From NCBI GenBank assembly GCA_937911345.1, contig CALDPP010000197.1, forward strand, positions 1 to 48,696: a stretch of DNA of 48,696 nucleotides, in the 5' to 3' direction. The notes beneath the pieces were generated by a model, which was not told the origin of the DNA, did no database searches, and worked only from the letters and a program-made list of their open reading frames with translations. Shown in pieces: positions 1 to 8,773 of this stretch. Numbering within the stretch: position 1 is the first letter of the stretch; each line of letters opens with the position of its first letter. Source of the stretch: an uncultured euryarchaeote (GTDB lineage: Archaea > Thermoplasmatota > Poseidoniia > Poseidoniales > Poseidoniaceae). The position numbers were made by a program, and so were the translations under genes.

Positions 1-1089
1 GCCAGGAGGACCGCCTCGTGATGGTCCTCTAGGAGGGCCGCCTCGTGATGGTCCTCTAGGAGGGCTTCTTGACGGTAATTGAGGTTCCTCGTCATCTTCA
101 TCTTCGAAAATGGCTCCACAATGTGGACACTCATTATCACTTTCTTTGACTAATCCATCACATATTTCACAAGCAAACATTTCTTCATCATCTTGTTCTT
201 CCTCTGATAGATTCTCTATTTCACCATCTTTTGAACGGTAGAGGTTGATTTCTGCTACAAAATCAAAGCCTTTGAGGGCAATCTCCGTTTGCACCGCATG
301 CTCAAATGCCTGCGTTAGTTCTTCTGGAGTGTCAAGCACCCGGCCATCATCAATGTAAGTGATATTTACTGTTAAAATTCCATCATCTAGTTTAGCTTGT
401 GGAGTTTCAACAGCGACTCCTCTTTTTCTTGCAACTCTTCTGACCGCAACCTCGCACATTCTTCTTAGAAAAGCATCGTTAGGTGCATCTTTTTGACCAC
501 CTAAGGCACCAGATAGGATTTCTTGTGCAGCATTAGTTTCATTTCTCAGGTGACCAGGTAGGTCTGCTCCAAGATTTGAAAGCACATTCGATGCAGAAGC
601 CTGATTCATGTTGAGCCATTGGTTACGCCTTTCACTTTTCATGGCTTTTTCAGCTTCTGCAAGTCGGTTTACCATTTCATCTGTTGGGGATGTAGATGGA
701 TTCATTGGAGTAACATTTTGAACATTTGAAGGAGGTATATTTTGCAGATTATTCATTGGCATTTGTTGATTCAACTGGTTTTGGTATCCTTGCGGAGGAA
801 AGTTTCCAACTGGAGGTATGTTTTGCTGATTTTGCATACTTTGAGCAATTTGTCTCATCAACTCGGGTGAAACTGCGTTTGGATCGGTGACAGACATCTC
901 TCTCTGATGTCTTATTGCTTCACCAGACACAACGCCGAAACTTCTGCCACCCGTTACTTCTTGACCGGAAAGACCCACTGCATTTGGGGCGGTGAAGCCT
1001 CCTGCTCTGGACAAGTCTTGACGAGCACCACATTCTGGACAAAATATACTGTCTGCTGGTATCTCTTCACCGCAAGAGCCGCACTGCAT
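1..1089 (-). CDS. Double zinc-ribbon protein, 3' end outside window
   Basis: The reading frame is open from an ATG at 1089 to the window edge: 363 codons with no stop, so the C-terminus is missing. Residues 3-20 hold a zinc ribbon (CGSC...CPEC). A Gln/Asn/Pro/Met-rich linker follows at about 75-145, then a compact alpha/beta region at about 150-290 (NDAFLRRMCEVAVRRVARKR, then beta-like stretches). A second ribbon (CEIC...CPHC) lies near 304-322, followed by an acidic run and Pro-Arg-Gly-Ser repeats. Two ribbons joined by a disordered linker suggest a protein- or nucleic-acid-binding adaptor, but I do not recognise the family. The gene is divergent from the synthase at 1281 across 191 bp that contain no other gene. 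Confidence 0.8.
   Translation of the reverse strand, partial: MQCGSCGEEIPADSIFCPECGARQDLSRAGGFTAPNAVGLSGQEVTGGRSFGVVSGEAIRHQREMSVTDPNAVSPELMRQIAQSMQNQQNIPPVGNFPPQGYQNQLNQQMPMNNLQNIPPSNVQNVTPMNPSTSPTDEMVNRLAEAEKAMKSERRNQWLNMNQASASNVLSNLGADLPGHLRNETNAAQEILSGALGGQKDAPNDAFLRRMCEVAVRRVARKRGVAVETPQAKLDDGILTVNITYIDDGRVLDTPEELTQAFEHAVQTEIALKGFDFVAEINLYRSKDGEIENLSEEEQDDEEMFACEICDGLVKESDNECPHCGAIFEDEDDEEPQLPSRSPPRGPSRGGPPRGPSRGGPPG
11..64. repeat. Two perfect 27-bp tandem repeats inside a coding region
   Basis: The units 11-37 and 38-64 are identical, and a diverged partial copy lies at 2-10. In the minus-strand gene each unit encodes nine residues (Pro-Pro-Arg-Gly-Pro-Ser-Arg-Gly-Gly). The array probably continues past the window edge. 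It is an in-frame, codon-identical expansion, so a recent slippage or recombination event is likely. Confidence 0.9.
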
Positions 1090-1280
1090 ATTATCCCCTC
1101 ATTCTAACGGTGGGTTAATTCCCAATAAAGCCTTACTATGATTTACCCCCTCAATTAACCCGATTGTTTATGAAAAATGATGATGTTAATTTTGTCTGTT
1201 AATTGATAGTACAGTAATTATACAATCATTCTACCATAGGGTCAAAAACGATTACTTTGTGGCACTAATCGAGGGATTTA

Positions 1281-2300
1281 ATGTCAGTACTTATCAATGA
1301 AAAGATTGACAACTTGCTAAAAAACACATCTAGGTCATTTTATCCCACCCTCAAGTACCTACCAAAAAAAGTTCGAGGCCAGATAGGACTACTGTACCTA
1401 TTGGCAAGGGTTGCAGATACGATTGCTGATTCGAAACATGGGGTAACCCAAGAACTTCTAGAATGCTTGAAAGAGTACAATCAGGTAGCGCAGGGTAACT
1501 CTTCACAACTTCCTGATTTTACAAAGTTAGCCGAAATTCAAGAAAATCCAAATGAGGCTGAACTGTTGATGAATGTAAGTGATGTCATTGAAGGATTACA
1601 GGTTTACGATGAAGGTGATAAGCAGCGAATGCTGGAATGTTTGGATATAATTATTGGTGGTCAAATACTTGACTTAGAAAGATTCGGTATAGCAAAGGAG
1701 GGTGGTAAAATATCTGCATTGAATGATAATGTAGAGATGGATGATTATACCTACAGGGTTGCGGGTTGCGTCGGAGTATTTTGGACTAAAATGTCGTTAG
1801 CTCATTTGATTTCGATGCCCGAAGAAAAGCAAGAAGTGTTTTTTGAGAGAGGCATTAGATTTGGTAAGGCATTACAAATGATCAACATTCTAAGAGACAT
1901 CCCTGAGGACTTGAGGTTTGGCAGATGCTACATACCCAAGCAAGATTTAGACAAATATGGATTGAATCCTGAAGATTTACTGAACCCAGAAAACATCGAT
2001 AAATTTAGGCCATTATATGACCAATACCTAGATTTAACCAACGAACATCTTGATGAAGCAATTGAATATATCAAGATGCTCCCTGAAACACAATTCAGGC
2101 TGAAAGCTTCTTGCATGTTACCAGTTTTAATTGGCCAAAGAACTGTTACTTTACTTAGAGAAGGTAATATCCTTGATTCTGCAGACCGAATCAAAGTTAC
2201 TCGTGATGAAATAAAATCATATGCTAGAAAATTACTCAGGGCATTGATTATTCCTGGCGGCGTAAAAAGGTTGTTAGAGAAAAATAAAGATGTTAAATAA
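1281..2300 (+). CDS. Squalene/phytoene synthase family protein
   Basis: A head-to-head prenyltransferase of 339 aa that joins two isoprenyl diphosphates. The family signature SRSF is at residues 17-20. The first Asp-rich motif DTIAD is at 46-50 and the second, in NILRDIPED, is at about 202-210. GRCYIP follows, as expected for residues that coordinate the Mg-diphosphate. It resembles squalene synthases more than CrtB: the first motif lacks the CRRADDIAD form of its neighbour. The ATG at 1281 follows a GAGG-like site. A larger paralog starts about 230 bp downstream. Squalene formation is likely, but a C30 carotenoid precursor or phytoene cannot be excluded from sequence. Confidence 0.85.
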   Translation: MSVLINEKIDNLLKNTSRSFYPTLKYLPKKVRGQIGLLYLLARVADTIADSKHGVTQELLECLKEYNQVAQGNSSQLPDFTKLAEIQENPNEAELLMNVSDVIEGLQVYDEGDKQRMLECLDIIIGGQILDLERFGIAKEGGKISALNDNVEMDDYTYRVAGCVGVFWTKMSLAHLISMPEEKQEVFFERGIRFGKALQMINILRDIPEDLRFGRCYIPKQDLDKYGLNPEDLLNPENIDKFRPLYDQYLDLTNEHLDEAIEYIKMLPETQFRLKASCMLPVLIGQRTVTLLREGNILDSADRIKVTRDEIKSYARKLLRALIIPGGVKRLLEKNKDVK

Positions 2301-2372
2301 TGCTTTCAACAGCCTTAGTAAAGTAATACTTACATATTTCAAAAACCTGCAAATGCGATTTTTCAACTGCAA

Positions 2373-2383
2373 TTTTTTATGTT
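2373..2383 (+). promoter_or_regulatory. Possible TATA box for the phytoene synthase
   Basis: A T-rich TATA-like stretch (TTTTTATGTTA) lies in the 132-bp gap between the two synthases. An archaeal transcript would start about 25 bp downstream, near 2400-2408. That leaves a short leader with GGAGG at 2418-2422, ahead of the ATG at 2433. The call rests on position and composition only. Confidence 0.3.
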
Positions 2384-2432
2384 ATTTACTGATGCTTTCT
2401 AACAAAGCAATAAAAAAGGAGGACTAGCACAT

Positions 2433-2519
2433 ATGACTGATAGGGATGTTGGAACGCCGGAAACCTTTGGATTTGTTGTTTCCTCTACAAGGAAATGCAA
2501 AATCCAGAGAAAACGGTGA
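2433..2519 (+). other. Upstream ORF or alternative N-terminus ahead of crtB
   Basis: The best ribosome site in this region, GGAGG at 2418-2422, is 10 nt before an ATG at 2433. That ATG opens a 28-codon frame (MTDRDVGTPETFG...) that stops with TGA at 2517-2519. This is not the phytoene synthase frame, which is reached by a +1 shift. The stop lies 13 nt before the ATG at 2533, and the GGTGA overlapping the stop could serve re-initiation there. It may be a translated leader peptide, the true N-terminus with a frameshift or sequencing error, or chance. No known peptide is recognised. Confidence 0.4.
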
Positions 2520-2532
2520 TGAAGCACCAAAA

Positions 2533-3741
2533 ATGACTACTCTAGACAGGTTGCGTGCTGGTGTTGTTCTAGCCCGTGATGCTGTGAAAGCTGTTAGTGT
2601 GACAGCAATGGAAGCCCTAAGAGAGGGTGTTGCTTTCATAGGAATCACCGAGAAGAATGAGTTAGTAGATCCTTTTCAAAACCTTGACGCACCTATTTGG
2701 TCTGAACAACCTCCGCAAGAATTACTAAAATTAGCATACCAGTATTGCGAGAAATTGACCATTCAAGAGGCTGGAAACTTCTATCATTCGTTCAAATATT
2801 TACCTGACGAACAAAGGCTAGCAATGTGTGCAGTCTACGCATTTTGCCGAAGAGCTGATGACATTGCAGATGGCGACTGGGCTGATAGATTCCCGGGCAG
2901 TAATGGTCAAACAGACCCAGAAGCTGTGGCTTACAGACAACAATTAGAAGCACTGCAAAACAGAGGCACAATTCTCGATCAAGAATCTTACCTAAACAAA
3001 ATCACTCAACTATTTTTCTTTAGGAAGAAACTGTCAACCTGCTACACAGAAGTTTATTCTACAGACCCGGTATTTCTAGCATTGAAAGACACCGTAGACA
3101 GGTACGGAATACCAAGAAGTGTATTTGATGACTTGATATCAGGAATGGAAGATGACCTGTACAATAACAGGTATCGAACCTTTGATGAATTATACGATTA
3201 CTGCTATAGAGTTGCATCTGTTGTTGGTTTGATGTGTATTGAAATATATGGTTACAGTGACCCAATAGCAAAGAAATATGCTGAGTCTTGGGGGATTTTT
3301 ATGCAACTGACCAATGTCTTGAGAGATGTTGGAGAAGACATAGAAAGAGATAGAGTCTATCTACCACTCGACGAACTTGAAAAGAACGGTATCCAAGAAG
3401 TAGAACTAGATGGTAAAGTAGTGCTAAACAAAACTTGGGAACCTTATTGTTACCACTATGCAAGAAGGGCTAGAACCTACCTTGAAGAAGCTAGACAATT
3501 GTTACCTCTATTGCCACGTAGGACAAGATATTCTCCTGCAGCAATGATTGCTTTTTACGATAAAATCTTGCGCCAAATTGAGAAGGAACAAGGTGACGTT
3601 TTCACAAAGAGAGTAAAACTAAACAAGATTCAGAAAATGAGTCTAGCAGCGGCCGTTTATGTAAGGCACAGAATGTTGCCTAGAATACTAGATCCTATCT
3701 GGAATGGTCTAGCAAGGATAGGTCTACTACCATCAGTATGA
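2533..3741 (+). CDS. crtB: Phytoene synthase
   Basis: Condenses two geranylgeranyl diphosphates to phytoene, the first committed step to carotenoids and retinal. About 65 N-terminal residues precede the catalytic domain. SFKYLP at 86-91 leads to CRRADDIAD, whose first Asp-rich motif is DDIAD 109-113. The second motif is in NVLRDVGEDIERDRVYLP, with DVGED at 265-269. All catalytic Asp residues are present. The start is uncertain. ATG 2533 (402 aa) has GGTGA upstream and follows the end of a short upstream ORF. An in-frame ATG at 2446 would add 29 residues but lacks a well-spaced ribosome site. No desaturase or cyclase is in the window. It is convergent with the dehydrogenase at 3750. Confidence 0.9.
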   Translation: MTTLDRLRAGVVLARDAVKAVSVTAMEALREGVAFIGITEKNELVDPFQNLDAPIWSEQPPQELLKLAYQYCEKLTIQEAGNFYHSFKYLPDEQRLAMCAVYAFCRRADDIADGDWADRFPGSNGQTDPEAVAYRQQLEALQNRGTILDQESYLNKITQLFFFRKKLSTCYTEVYSTDPVFLALKDTVDRYGIPRSVFDDLISGMEDDLYNNRYRTFDELYDYCYRVASVVGLMCIEIYGYSDPIAKKYAESWGIFMQLTNVLRDVGEDIERDRVYLPLDELEKNGIQEVELDGKVVLNKTWEPYCYHYARRARTYLEEARQLLPLLPRRTRYSPAAMIAFYDKILRQIEKEQGDVFTKRVKLNKIQKMSLAAAVYVRHRMLPRILDPIWNGLARIGLLPSV

Positions 3742-3749
3742 GTATGATT

Positions 3750-4925
3750 TTACTGAGTTCGGGTGAATGCCTGAATACCTGTGATGTATCTACCTAGAAT
3801 CAAGTTGTGGATATCGTGGGTTCCTTCATAAGTCTTAACTGACTCTAGATTAGCCATGTGCCTCATAACTGGGTATTCATCTAGTATACCATTTGCGCCG
3901 TGAATGTCACGTGCACTTCTAGCAATTTCTAGAGCGATATCGACATTATTCATCTTTGCTAGTGAGATTTGTTCATTGAACCATGTACCATCGTCTTTCT
4001 TTTTACCTAAATGGTAAGCGAGAAGTTGACCCTTAGTAATCTCTCTTAACATCCAAGCTAACTTGTTTTGTACTAATTGATAAGATGCTATCGGCACATC
4101 GAATTGTATTCGTGATAATGCGTAGGTCTTTGCGCTGTGGAAACATGCCATTGCGGCTCCAAGAGCACCCCAAGAGATTCCATAACGAGCATTGTTCAAG
4201 CATGAAAATGGCCCTCTAAGACCCTTGACTCCCGGCAAAATTCTGTCCTTAGGAATCTTGCAGTCTTGGAATACTAATTCACTTGTAACTGATGCTTTTA
4301 GGGAATGCTTTCCTTTCATTTCTGGAGCGGAAAAACCTTCATCACCTTTTTCGACAATGAATCCCTTAATCACACCATCTAGTTTTGCCCACACTACTGC
4401 GACATCAGCAATAGTGCCGTTCGTAATCCACATTTTTGCTCCGTTCAAAAGATAATGGTCACCCATATCTTCTGCTTTAGTAATCATGTCACCAGGGTTA
4501 GACCCATAATCCGGTTCGGTAAGTCCAAAACAGCCAATCATTTCACCTGAAGCCATTTTTGGCAGATAGTGATTCTTTTGTTCCTCACTGCCAAAATCCC
4601 AAATTGGATACATAGCAAGAGACCCTTGCACTGAGGCAAAAGAACGCAGACCGGAATCTCCTCTTTCAAGCTCTTGACAGATTAAACCGTATGCAACATA
4701 TGAAAGTCCCGGGCACCCATATCCCTTCAACGGTGCGCCTAGGACACCCATCTCTCCTAGAGCAACTCGCCACTCATCGGGAAATATCCCTTTTTCACAA
4801 GCATGCTCAATTTTTGGCAAGACTTCCTCGTCTACCCACTCCCTGACCATATCTCTGATCATTATTTCTTCTTCTGTTAGTAGGCTTTCTATATCGTAAA
4901 AATCGAGCCCTTCGAACTGCTCCAT
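3750..4925 (-). CDS. gcdH: Glutaryl-CoA dehydrogenase-like acyl-CoA dehydrogenase
   Basis: An FAD-dependent acyl-CoA dehydrogenase of 391 aa with a full-length fold. In glutaryl-CoA dehydrogenases (lysine/tryptophan breakdown) the enzyme oxidises and decarboxylates glutaryl-CoA to crotonyl-CoA and passes electrons to ETF. Diagnostic features are GCFGLTEPDYGS in the FAD/substrate region and DSGLRS with the Arg that binds the glutaryl carboxylate. The C-terminal KTYEGTHDIH contains the catalytic Glu at about 367 and continues into LGRYITGIQAF, very close to known GCDH ends. ETF beta and alpha lie 3-5 kb away on the other strand as its probable electron acceptor. A T-rich stretch separates it from the upstream gene, so it may have its own promoter. 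Confidence 0.9.
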   Translation of the reverse strand: MEQFEGLDFYDIESLLTEEEIMIRDMVREWVDEEVLPKIEHACEKGIFPDEWRVALGEMGVLGAPLKGYGCPGLSYVAYGLICQELERGDSGLRSFASVQGSLAMYPIWDFGSEEQKNHYLPKMASGEMIGCFGLTEPDYGSNPGDMITKAEDMGDHYLLNGAKMWITNGTIADVAVVWAKLDGVIKGFIVEKGDEGFSAPEMKGKHSLKASVTSELVFQDCKIPKDRILPGVKGLRGPFSCLNNARYGISWGALGAAMACFHSAKTYALSRIQFDVPIASYQLVQNKLAWMLREITKGQLLAYHLGKKKDDGTWFNEQISLAKMNNVDIALEIARSARDIHGANGILDEYPVMRHMANLESVKTYEGTHDIHNLILGRYITGIQAFTRTQ

Positions 4926-4978
4926 GTGTTCTCCCCAATGTTACGGGGACATAGGCGCTTCAATAACCTAACTACAAC

Positions 4979-4988
4979 CAAGAAAAAA
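4979..4988 (-). terminator. Possible poly-T terminator
   Basis: On the minus strand a T-run (TTTTTTCTTGG) follows the TAA of the 4989-6164 gene directly. Archaeal RNA polymerase often terminates at such T-tracts. It would separate this gene from gcdH downstream. Confidence 0.35.
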
Positions 4989-6164
4989 TTATTTTTTCTT
5001 TTTCCTGACAAATTGATTATATTTTCTTTGTAAAAATGGACTGTTCATGTATATTAACCCTAAAATTACTCCCGGTACAGAAACGGAGACTGCGATTAAA
5101 ATAGCCGTCGTAAGCATGGTATTTTCAATCTCAATTTGATATGGTTCAAAAGATATCAAATTGCCGTTGGAGGTAATTACAAAACCGCTATTGAAACTAT
5201 TTTCCCAAACATAGGATATTTGTCTCCCTGCAATTACTGAGTCCCAATCAGCCATTTGCTCGGAAGATATTTGCACTTTTGCAACATCGTTTAGCGGCTC
5301 ATATCTTACTGTCGCAGAAGGTGCAAGGTGAATAATTGAGGTACTGGAATAACCTCTTGACGATGAAATAAAATCACCATCAAGGGTTCGATATTCAACC
5401 ATACTTCCTACATCGGACCTAGTATGATCTATGGTGTTCAGTAGAATAGATATCATTCGCAAACCGCTTCCAAATGCAACACATTCATTCAGAGCGACAT
5501 CTGGACAATCGACATCAACCCAGGTATCTGTTTTTGTCCCGCTTATCCATGAGATATTATGTGCTTGCCCAATCACTCCCAAACCACTGGAGATAGTCGA
5601 TACTACACACAAGTCATAATTCATGTGACATGAAATTCCAGTTATTTCAGAGTCGGCATCATTACCTAGGTTCATGAATCCAGTACCTTCTGAAAATCGC
5701 CAAATTGAACCATCTTTACCTCCGAAGTATGCGTAATCACCTGCGCTTCTCCATTCTACAGAACTCATATCGCGTCCTAGAATTGCGCCTGTTCCATTTA
5801 CGATTGTGACACTATGATCTACTTTTTCATATCTCATCGCGGTACCAAAATCTCCTGCAATCAAGGCCGCCTCGCTTCTAGGATGCCACGAAATATCATT
5901 GAAATCGTTGTCTCTGGCACTATTGAGTTCTATATCTAAAGAACGATCTCCAGCATTTTTTGCAGATACTAAGTGTACATATCCTTCATTCCCCACCAAT
6001 AAAACTGATTTGCCATCGGGTGACAAGGCTCCGGTTGAGATTCCAACGTCATACTCCGCAATCGATGATTCAAGTGACAAATCGACTTGCTTGCTTTCAG
6101 CGATTACTATTGGAAGTAGTAAAATTAGTATCATGGATACTGGTAAAAGATAGTTAACTCGCAC
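4989..6164 (-). CDS. Membrane-anchored beta-propeller-like protein
   Basis: A 391-aa protein of unknown function. A signal peptide (RVNYLLPVSMILILLLPIVIAES) covers residues 1-24. The middle has recurring beta-rich segments of WD/propeller style (ALSPDGKSVLLVGNEGYVHL, DISWHPRSEAALIAGDFGTA, SVEWRSAGDYAYFGGKDGSI). A C-terminal transmembrane helix at about 350-372 is followed by a Lys/Arg-rich tail. The expected topology is an extracellular propeller anchored by its C-terminus. The start is GTG at 6164, with GGAAGG just upstream on that strand. A protein of related design, with a terminal TM helix and propeller, is at 24223. Confidence 0.8.
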   Translation of the reverse strand: MRVNYLLPVSMILILLLPIVIAESKQVDLSLESSIAEYDVGISTGALSPDGKSVLLVGNEGYVHLVSAKNAGDRSLDIELNSARDNDFNDISWHPRSEAALIAGDFGTAMRYEKVDHSVTIVNGTGAILGRDMSSVEWRSAGDYAYFGGKDGSIWRFSEGTGFMNLGNDADSEITGISCHMNYDLCVVSTISSGLGVIGQAHNISWISGTKTDTWVDVDCPDVALNECVAFGSGLRMISILLNTIDHTRSDVGSMVEYRTLDGDFISSSRGYSSTSIIHLAPSATVRYEPLNDVAKVQISSEQMADWDSVIAGRQISYVWENSFNSGFVITSNGNLISFEPYQIEIENTMLTTAILIAVSVSVPGVILGLIYMNSPFLQRKYNQFVRKKKK

Positions 6165-6227
6165 ATTCCTTCCACAAAGTGCTCAATCAAAACATTTCTC
6201 TAAAACCTTTTTTTGACGGTGAGCCTT

Positions 6228-6779
6228 ATGTTCGATGGTGTTTTGGCCGTACTCATGGAGAAATTCTCAGTTAAGCGTGGCCTAGTTAAACAGATTGGTG
6301 GAAATGCAGGACTTGCAAAATTAGCAACAGAATATTTTGACAATGTGAACGCAAATTCCGATGGTGAATTCACTGCATCATTCGGAATTTTGACCAAAGT
6401 TTCAGGACAATTTGACAGTGATGGGAAACTGGCTGTTGATGTTGAGCAATTGAAGGGCGAAGCATTATCCGACTTTCTAAGCAGTGATGGTGGAAGAGAG
6501 CAGGCAATGGAATCTCGAAAGCGGTGGTCTGGTTTTCTTGACCAAGCTACTGGCTACAACGCCAAACAGAGAGGCGACAAAGCCAAAGAGGAAGCAAAGA
6601 AATTCTCCAAGGCAAAGTCCGCTATCAAAATGGCTCACAAATCTATGGAAATGAGTACTAAATTAACCGATGAAGTAAAAGAAAAAGCACTATCGATGAT
6701 CGCTGAACTTGAATCAATGATTGAGAGTGGTGACGCCCCATCTGAAGGTAAAGTGAAGAAACTCAACGATTTGTTTTGA
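6228..6779 (+). CDS. Hypothetical helical protein upstream of tyrS
   Basis: A 183-aa protein I do not recognise. The N-terminal half (residues 1-85) is alpha/beta with FGILTKVSGQFDSDGKLAVD. The C-terminal half is Lys/Glu/Ala-rich and strongly helical (QRGDKAKEEAKKFSKAKSAI), probably a coiled coil. I chose ATG 6228 because GGTGA lies 5 nt upstream, although the frame opens with TTG at 6213. The stop is 9 bp before tyrS and carries that gene's GAGGTGA site, so the two genes are probably co-translated. No membrane segment is visible, so it should be cytoplasmic. Confidence 0.7.
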   Translation: MFDGVLAVLMEKFSVKRGLVKQIGGNAGLAKLATEYFDNVNANSDGEFTASFGILTKVSGQFDSDGKLAVDVEQLKGEALSDFLSSDGGREQAMESRKRWSGFLDQATGYNAKQRGDKAKEEAKKFSKAKSAIKMAHKSMEMSTKLTDEVKEKALSMIAELESMIESGDAPSEGKVKKLNDLF

Positions 6780-6788
6780 GGTGAAATA

Positions 6789-7940
6789 ATGGATATTGAA
6801 CAAATGTTGATTCAATATCAAGAACATTGTCCAAGATTAGCCGAATTAGATGATAATCAAAAGGCAAGAGTACACAAAATAATTGGTTCAGTTGAAGAGA
6901 CGGTTGGCCTAAATTATCTAGTTGACTGTATCGCTGACGGAGTTAGTGCTGGAGGAGATGGAGTATTGAGATGTTATGTCGGTTTTGAACCATCGGGAAA
7001 GGCTCACATTGGATGGAAGGTTTTGTCATTACAACTAAAAAGAATGCTTGATGCAGAAGTTAATGTTTTGATTTTCTTGGCTGATTGGCACGCATGGATA
7101 AACGATAAATTCGGCGGCAATATGGCACACATTCAAACGACTGCGAAGTATATGGAAGACACTTTTAGGGCTTTACTTGATTACCCTCCAGAAGGAGATG
7201 GGCCTGGTGAATTAAGGTTCTTCTATGCTTCAGAACTCATGGATAATGGTGATTATTGGGCAAGGGTATTAAGATGTTCGAAAGGTGCTACCTTAGCAAT
7301 GGTTAGGAAAACATTCACCATAATGGGAAGAGATGAAGCATCATCAGACCATGACTTGTCTAAATTCTTCTATCCTGCAATGCAGGCAAGTGACATATTT
7401 GAATTAAAAATGGATATTGCAATAGGTGGCATGGACCAAAGAAAAGCACACATGTTCATGAGAGATGTTGCGAGTAAATATGGCTGGAAAAAAGCTACAT
7501 GCCTACATACACCAATAATATCATCCTTGAAATCAAGCGGTTCAAGGATGGAAAGTTTTGACCACAAAATGAGTAAATCAGATCCTGGTGGAGCCATACT
7601 AATTCACGATGAACCAAAACGTCTAAGGAAGAAGATGCAGAAACATGCTTACCTAAACACTGAGGATGAAAATTCTCCGATATACGAACTTGCAGAACAT
7701 GTGATTTTGCCTGAATTTGGAGAAATAATTGTAACTCCTAATCCTAAATTTGGGGAACCATCGACTTGGACTAATGTTGAGGAATTTAGGAATGCTGTAA
7801 TGGATGGAACCCTTCACCCACTTGATGCCAAATTTGGAATTGCAGATGGAATTTCAAGAGGACTTGAAACAGTTGCAAACCATTTTGATGAAAATCCAGA
7901 GTTGCTTGACAGAGTCAATGAATTGATAAACAACAAATAG
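6789..7940 (+). CDS. tyrS: Tyrosyl-tRNA synthetase, archaeal type
   Basis: Charges tRNA-Tyr; class I synthetase of 383 aa. The HIGH-type motif appears as YVGFEPSGKAHIGW, with Trp at the fourth motif position. The amino-acid pocket segment YPAMQASDIFELKMDIAIGG is followed by MDQRKAHM. KMSKSDPGGAI at about 260 is intact. These motifs fit archaeal/eukaryotic TyrRS better than TrpRS. The start ATG is 5 nt after GAGGTGA. It follows the hypothetical gene at 6228 by 9 bp and is followed by an 85-bp gap before etfB. Confidence 0.9.
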   Translation: MDIEQMLIQYQEHCPRLAELDDNQKARVHKIIGSVEETVGLNYLVDCIADGVSAGGDGVLRCYVGFEPSGKAHIGWKVLSLQLKRMLDAEVNVLIFLADWHAWINDKFGGNMAHIQTTAKYMEDTFRALLDYPPEGDGPGELRFFYASELMDNGDYWARVLRCSKGATLAMVRKTFTIMGRDEASSDHDLSKFFYPAMQASDIFELKMDIAIGGMDQRKAHMFMRDVASKYGWKKATCLHTPIISSLKSSGSRMESFDHKMSKSDPGGAILIHDEPKRLRKKMQKHAYLNTEDENSPIYELAEHVILPEFGEIIVTPNPKFGEPSTWTNVEEFRNAVMDGTLHPLDAKFGIADGISRGLETVANHFDENPELLDRVNELINNK

Positions 7941-8025
7941 AGTTGTGACTCGTATTGTTTTGCTCTAATAAATTAATACAAATGTTCATCAATTGAATTC
8001 CCTAGGAGTAAATATTGGTGAGACC

Positions 8026-8763
8026 GTGGTCAACATTGCTGTACTAGTTAAACAAGTTCCAGATACTAATTCAAAAATTCAGATTTCAGGTGACAGAGTT
8101 GATTTGTCTACTGTCAAGATGGATATTAGCCCTTATGACGAGTTTGCAGTTGAAAATGCTCTGCAACACAAAGAATCGGGTGGTGGTACCGTTACTGCGA
8201 TTACCGTTGGCTCCGCTGGAGCAGACAAGGTATTGAAAGGCGTCAAGGCACTAGGTGTTGACAATATAATCAGATTAGACTGTGACAGTTACATGGACTC
8301 GAATGCACTTCAATCAATCCTAGCACAAGAGATTTCATCGGGCGGCTATGACGTTGTGTATTGTGGCAAATCCGCAGCAGACACAGGCGCTGGCTCAACC
8401 GGACCCGGTTTGGCAGAGAGACTCGGATGGGGATCTGTCTCAAACATCACAGACATCACATTTGACGGTGGTTTAACTGTTACATCTCCATCTGAAGGAG
8501 GTAACGCAATAATTTCCGTTACACTTCCAGCTGTTGTTAGTTGTGACAAAGGTTCCACAAAGGTAAGGAAATCTAATGTTAAAGGTATAATGATGGCAAA
8601 GAAGGCACAAGTCGATGTTAAAGCAGTTGCAGCACCAGTATCATCTGTTTCAATTGTTTCACACATGATGCCTCCTGCTAAGCCTGCCGGTAAGAAATTT
8701 GAGGGCGGAGAATCCGCTCAAACAGTCGCACAGCTTCTTAGAGACGAAGCAAACATAATTTGA
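8026..8763 (+). CDS. etfB: Electron transfer flavoprotein, beta subunit
   Basis: The small ETF subunit (245 aa) pairs with EtfA to accept electrons from acyl-CoA dehydrogenases. The N-terminus VNIAVLVKQVPDTNSKI is typical, as is KMDISPYDEFAVENAL. DTGAGSTGPGLAERLGW matches the AMP/flavin-binding stretch. VVSCDKGSTKVRKSNVKGIMMAKK is the expected C-terminal region. I place the start at GTG 8026, preceded by GGTGAG. TTG 7993 is an in-frame alternative that would add eleven residues unlike the family. It is followed after 10 bp by etfA. Confidence 0.9.
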   Translation: MVNIAVLVKQVPDTNSKIQISGDRVDLSTVKMDISPYDEFAVENALQHKESGGGTVTAITVGSAGADKVLKGVKALGVDNIIRLDCDSYMDSNALQSILAQEISSGGYDVVYCGKSAADTGAGSTGPGLAERLGWGSVSNITDITFDGGLTVTSPSEGGNAIISVTLPAVVSCDKGSTKVRKSNVKGIMMAKKAQVDVKAVAAPVSSVSIVSHMMPPAKPAGKKFEGGESAQTVAQLLRDEANII

Positions 8764-8773
8764 GGTGGAAAAA

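Noticed and set aside
11-64. Short identical repeats, considered as CRISPR or an integron-like array
   Set aside because: The units are directly adjacent without spacers and encode an in-frame protein repeat.
3059-3271. 70-codon minus-strand open frame
   Set aside because: Antisense to the phytoene synthase core and without a plausible ribosome site.
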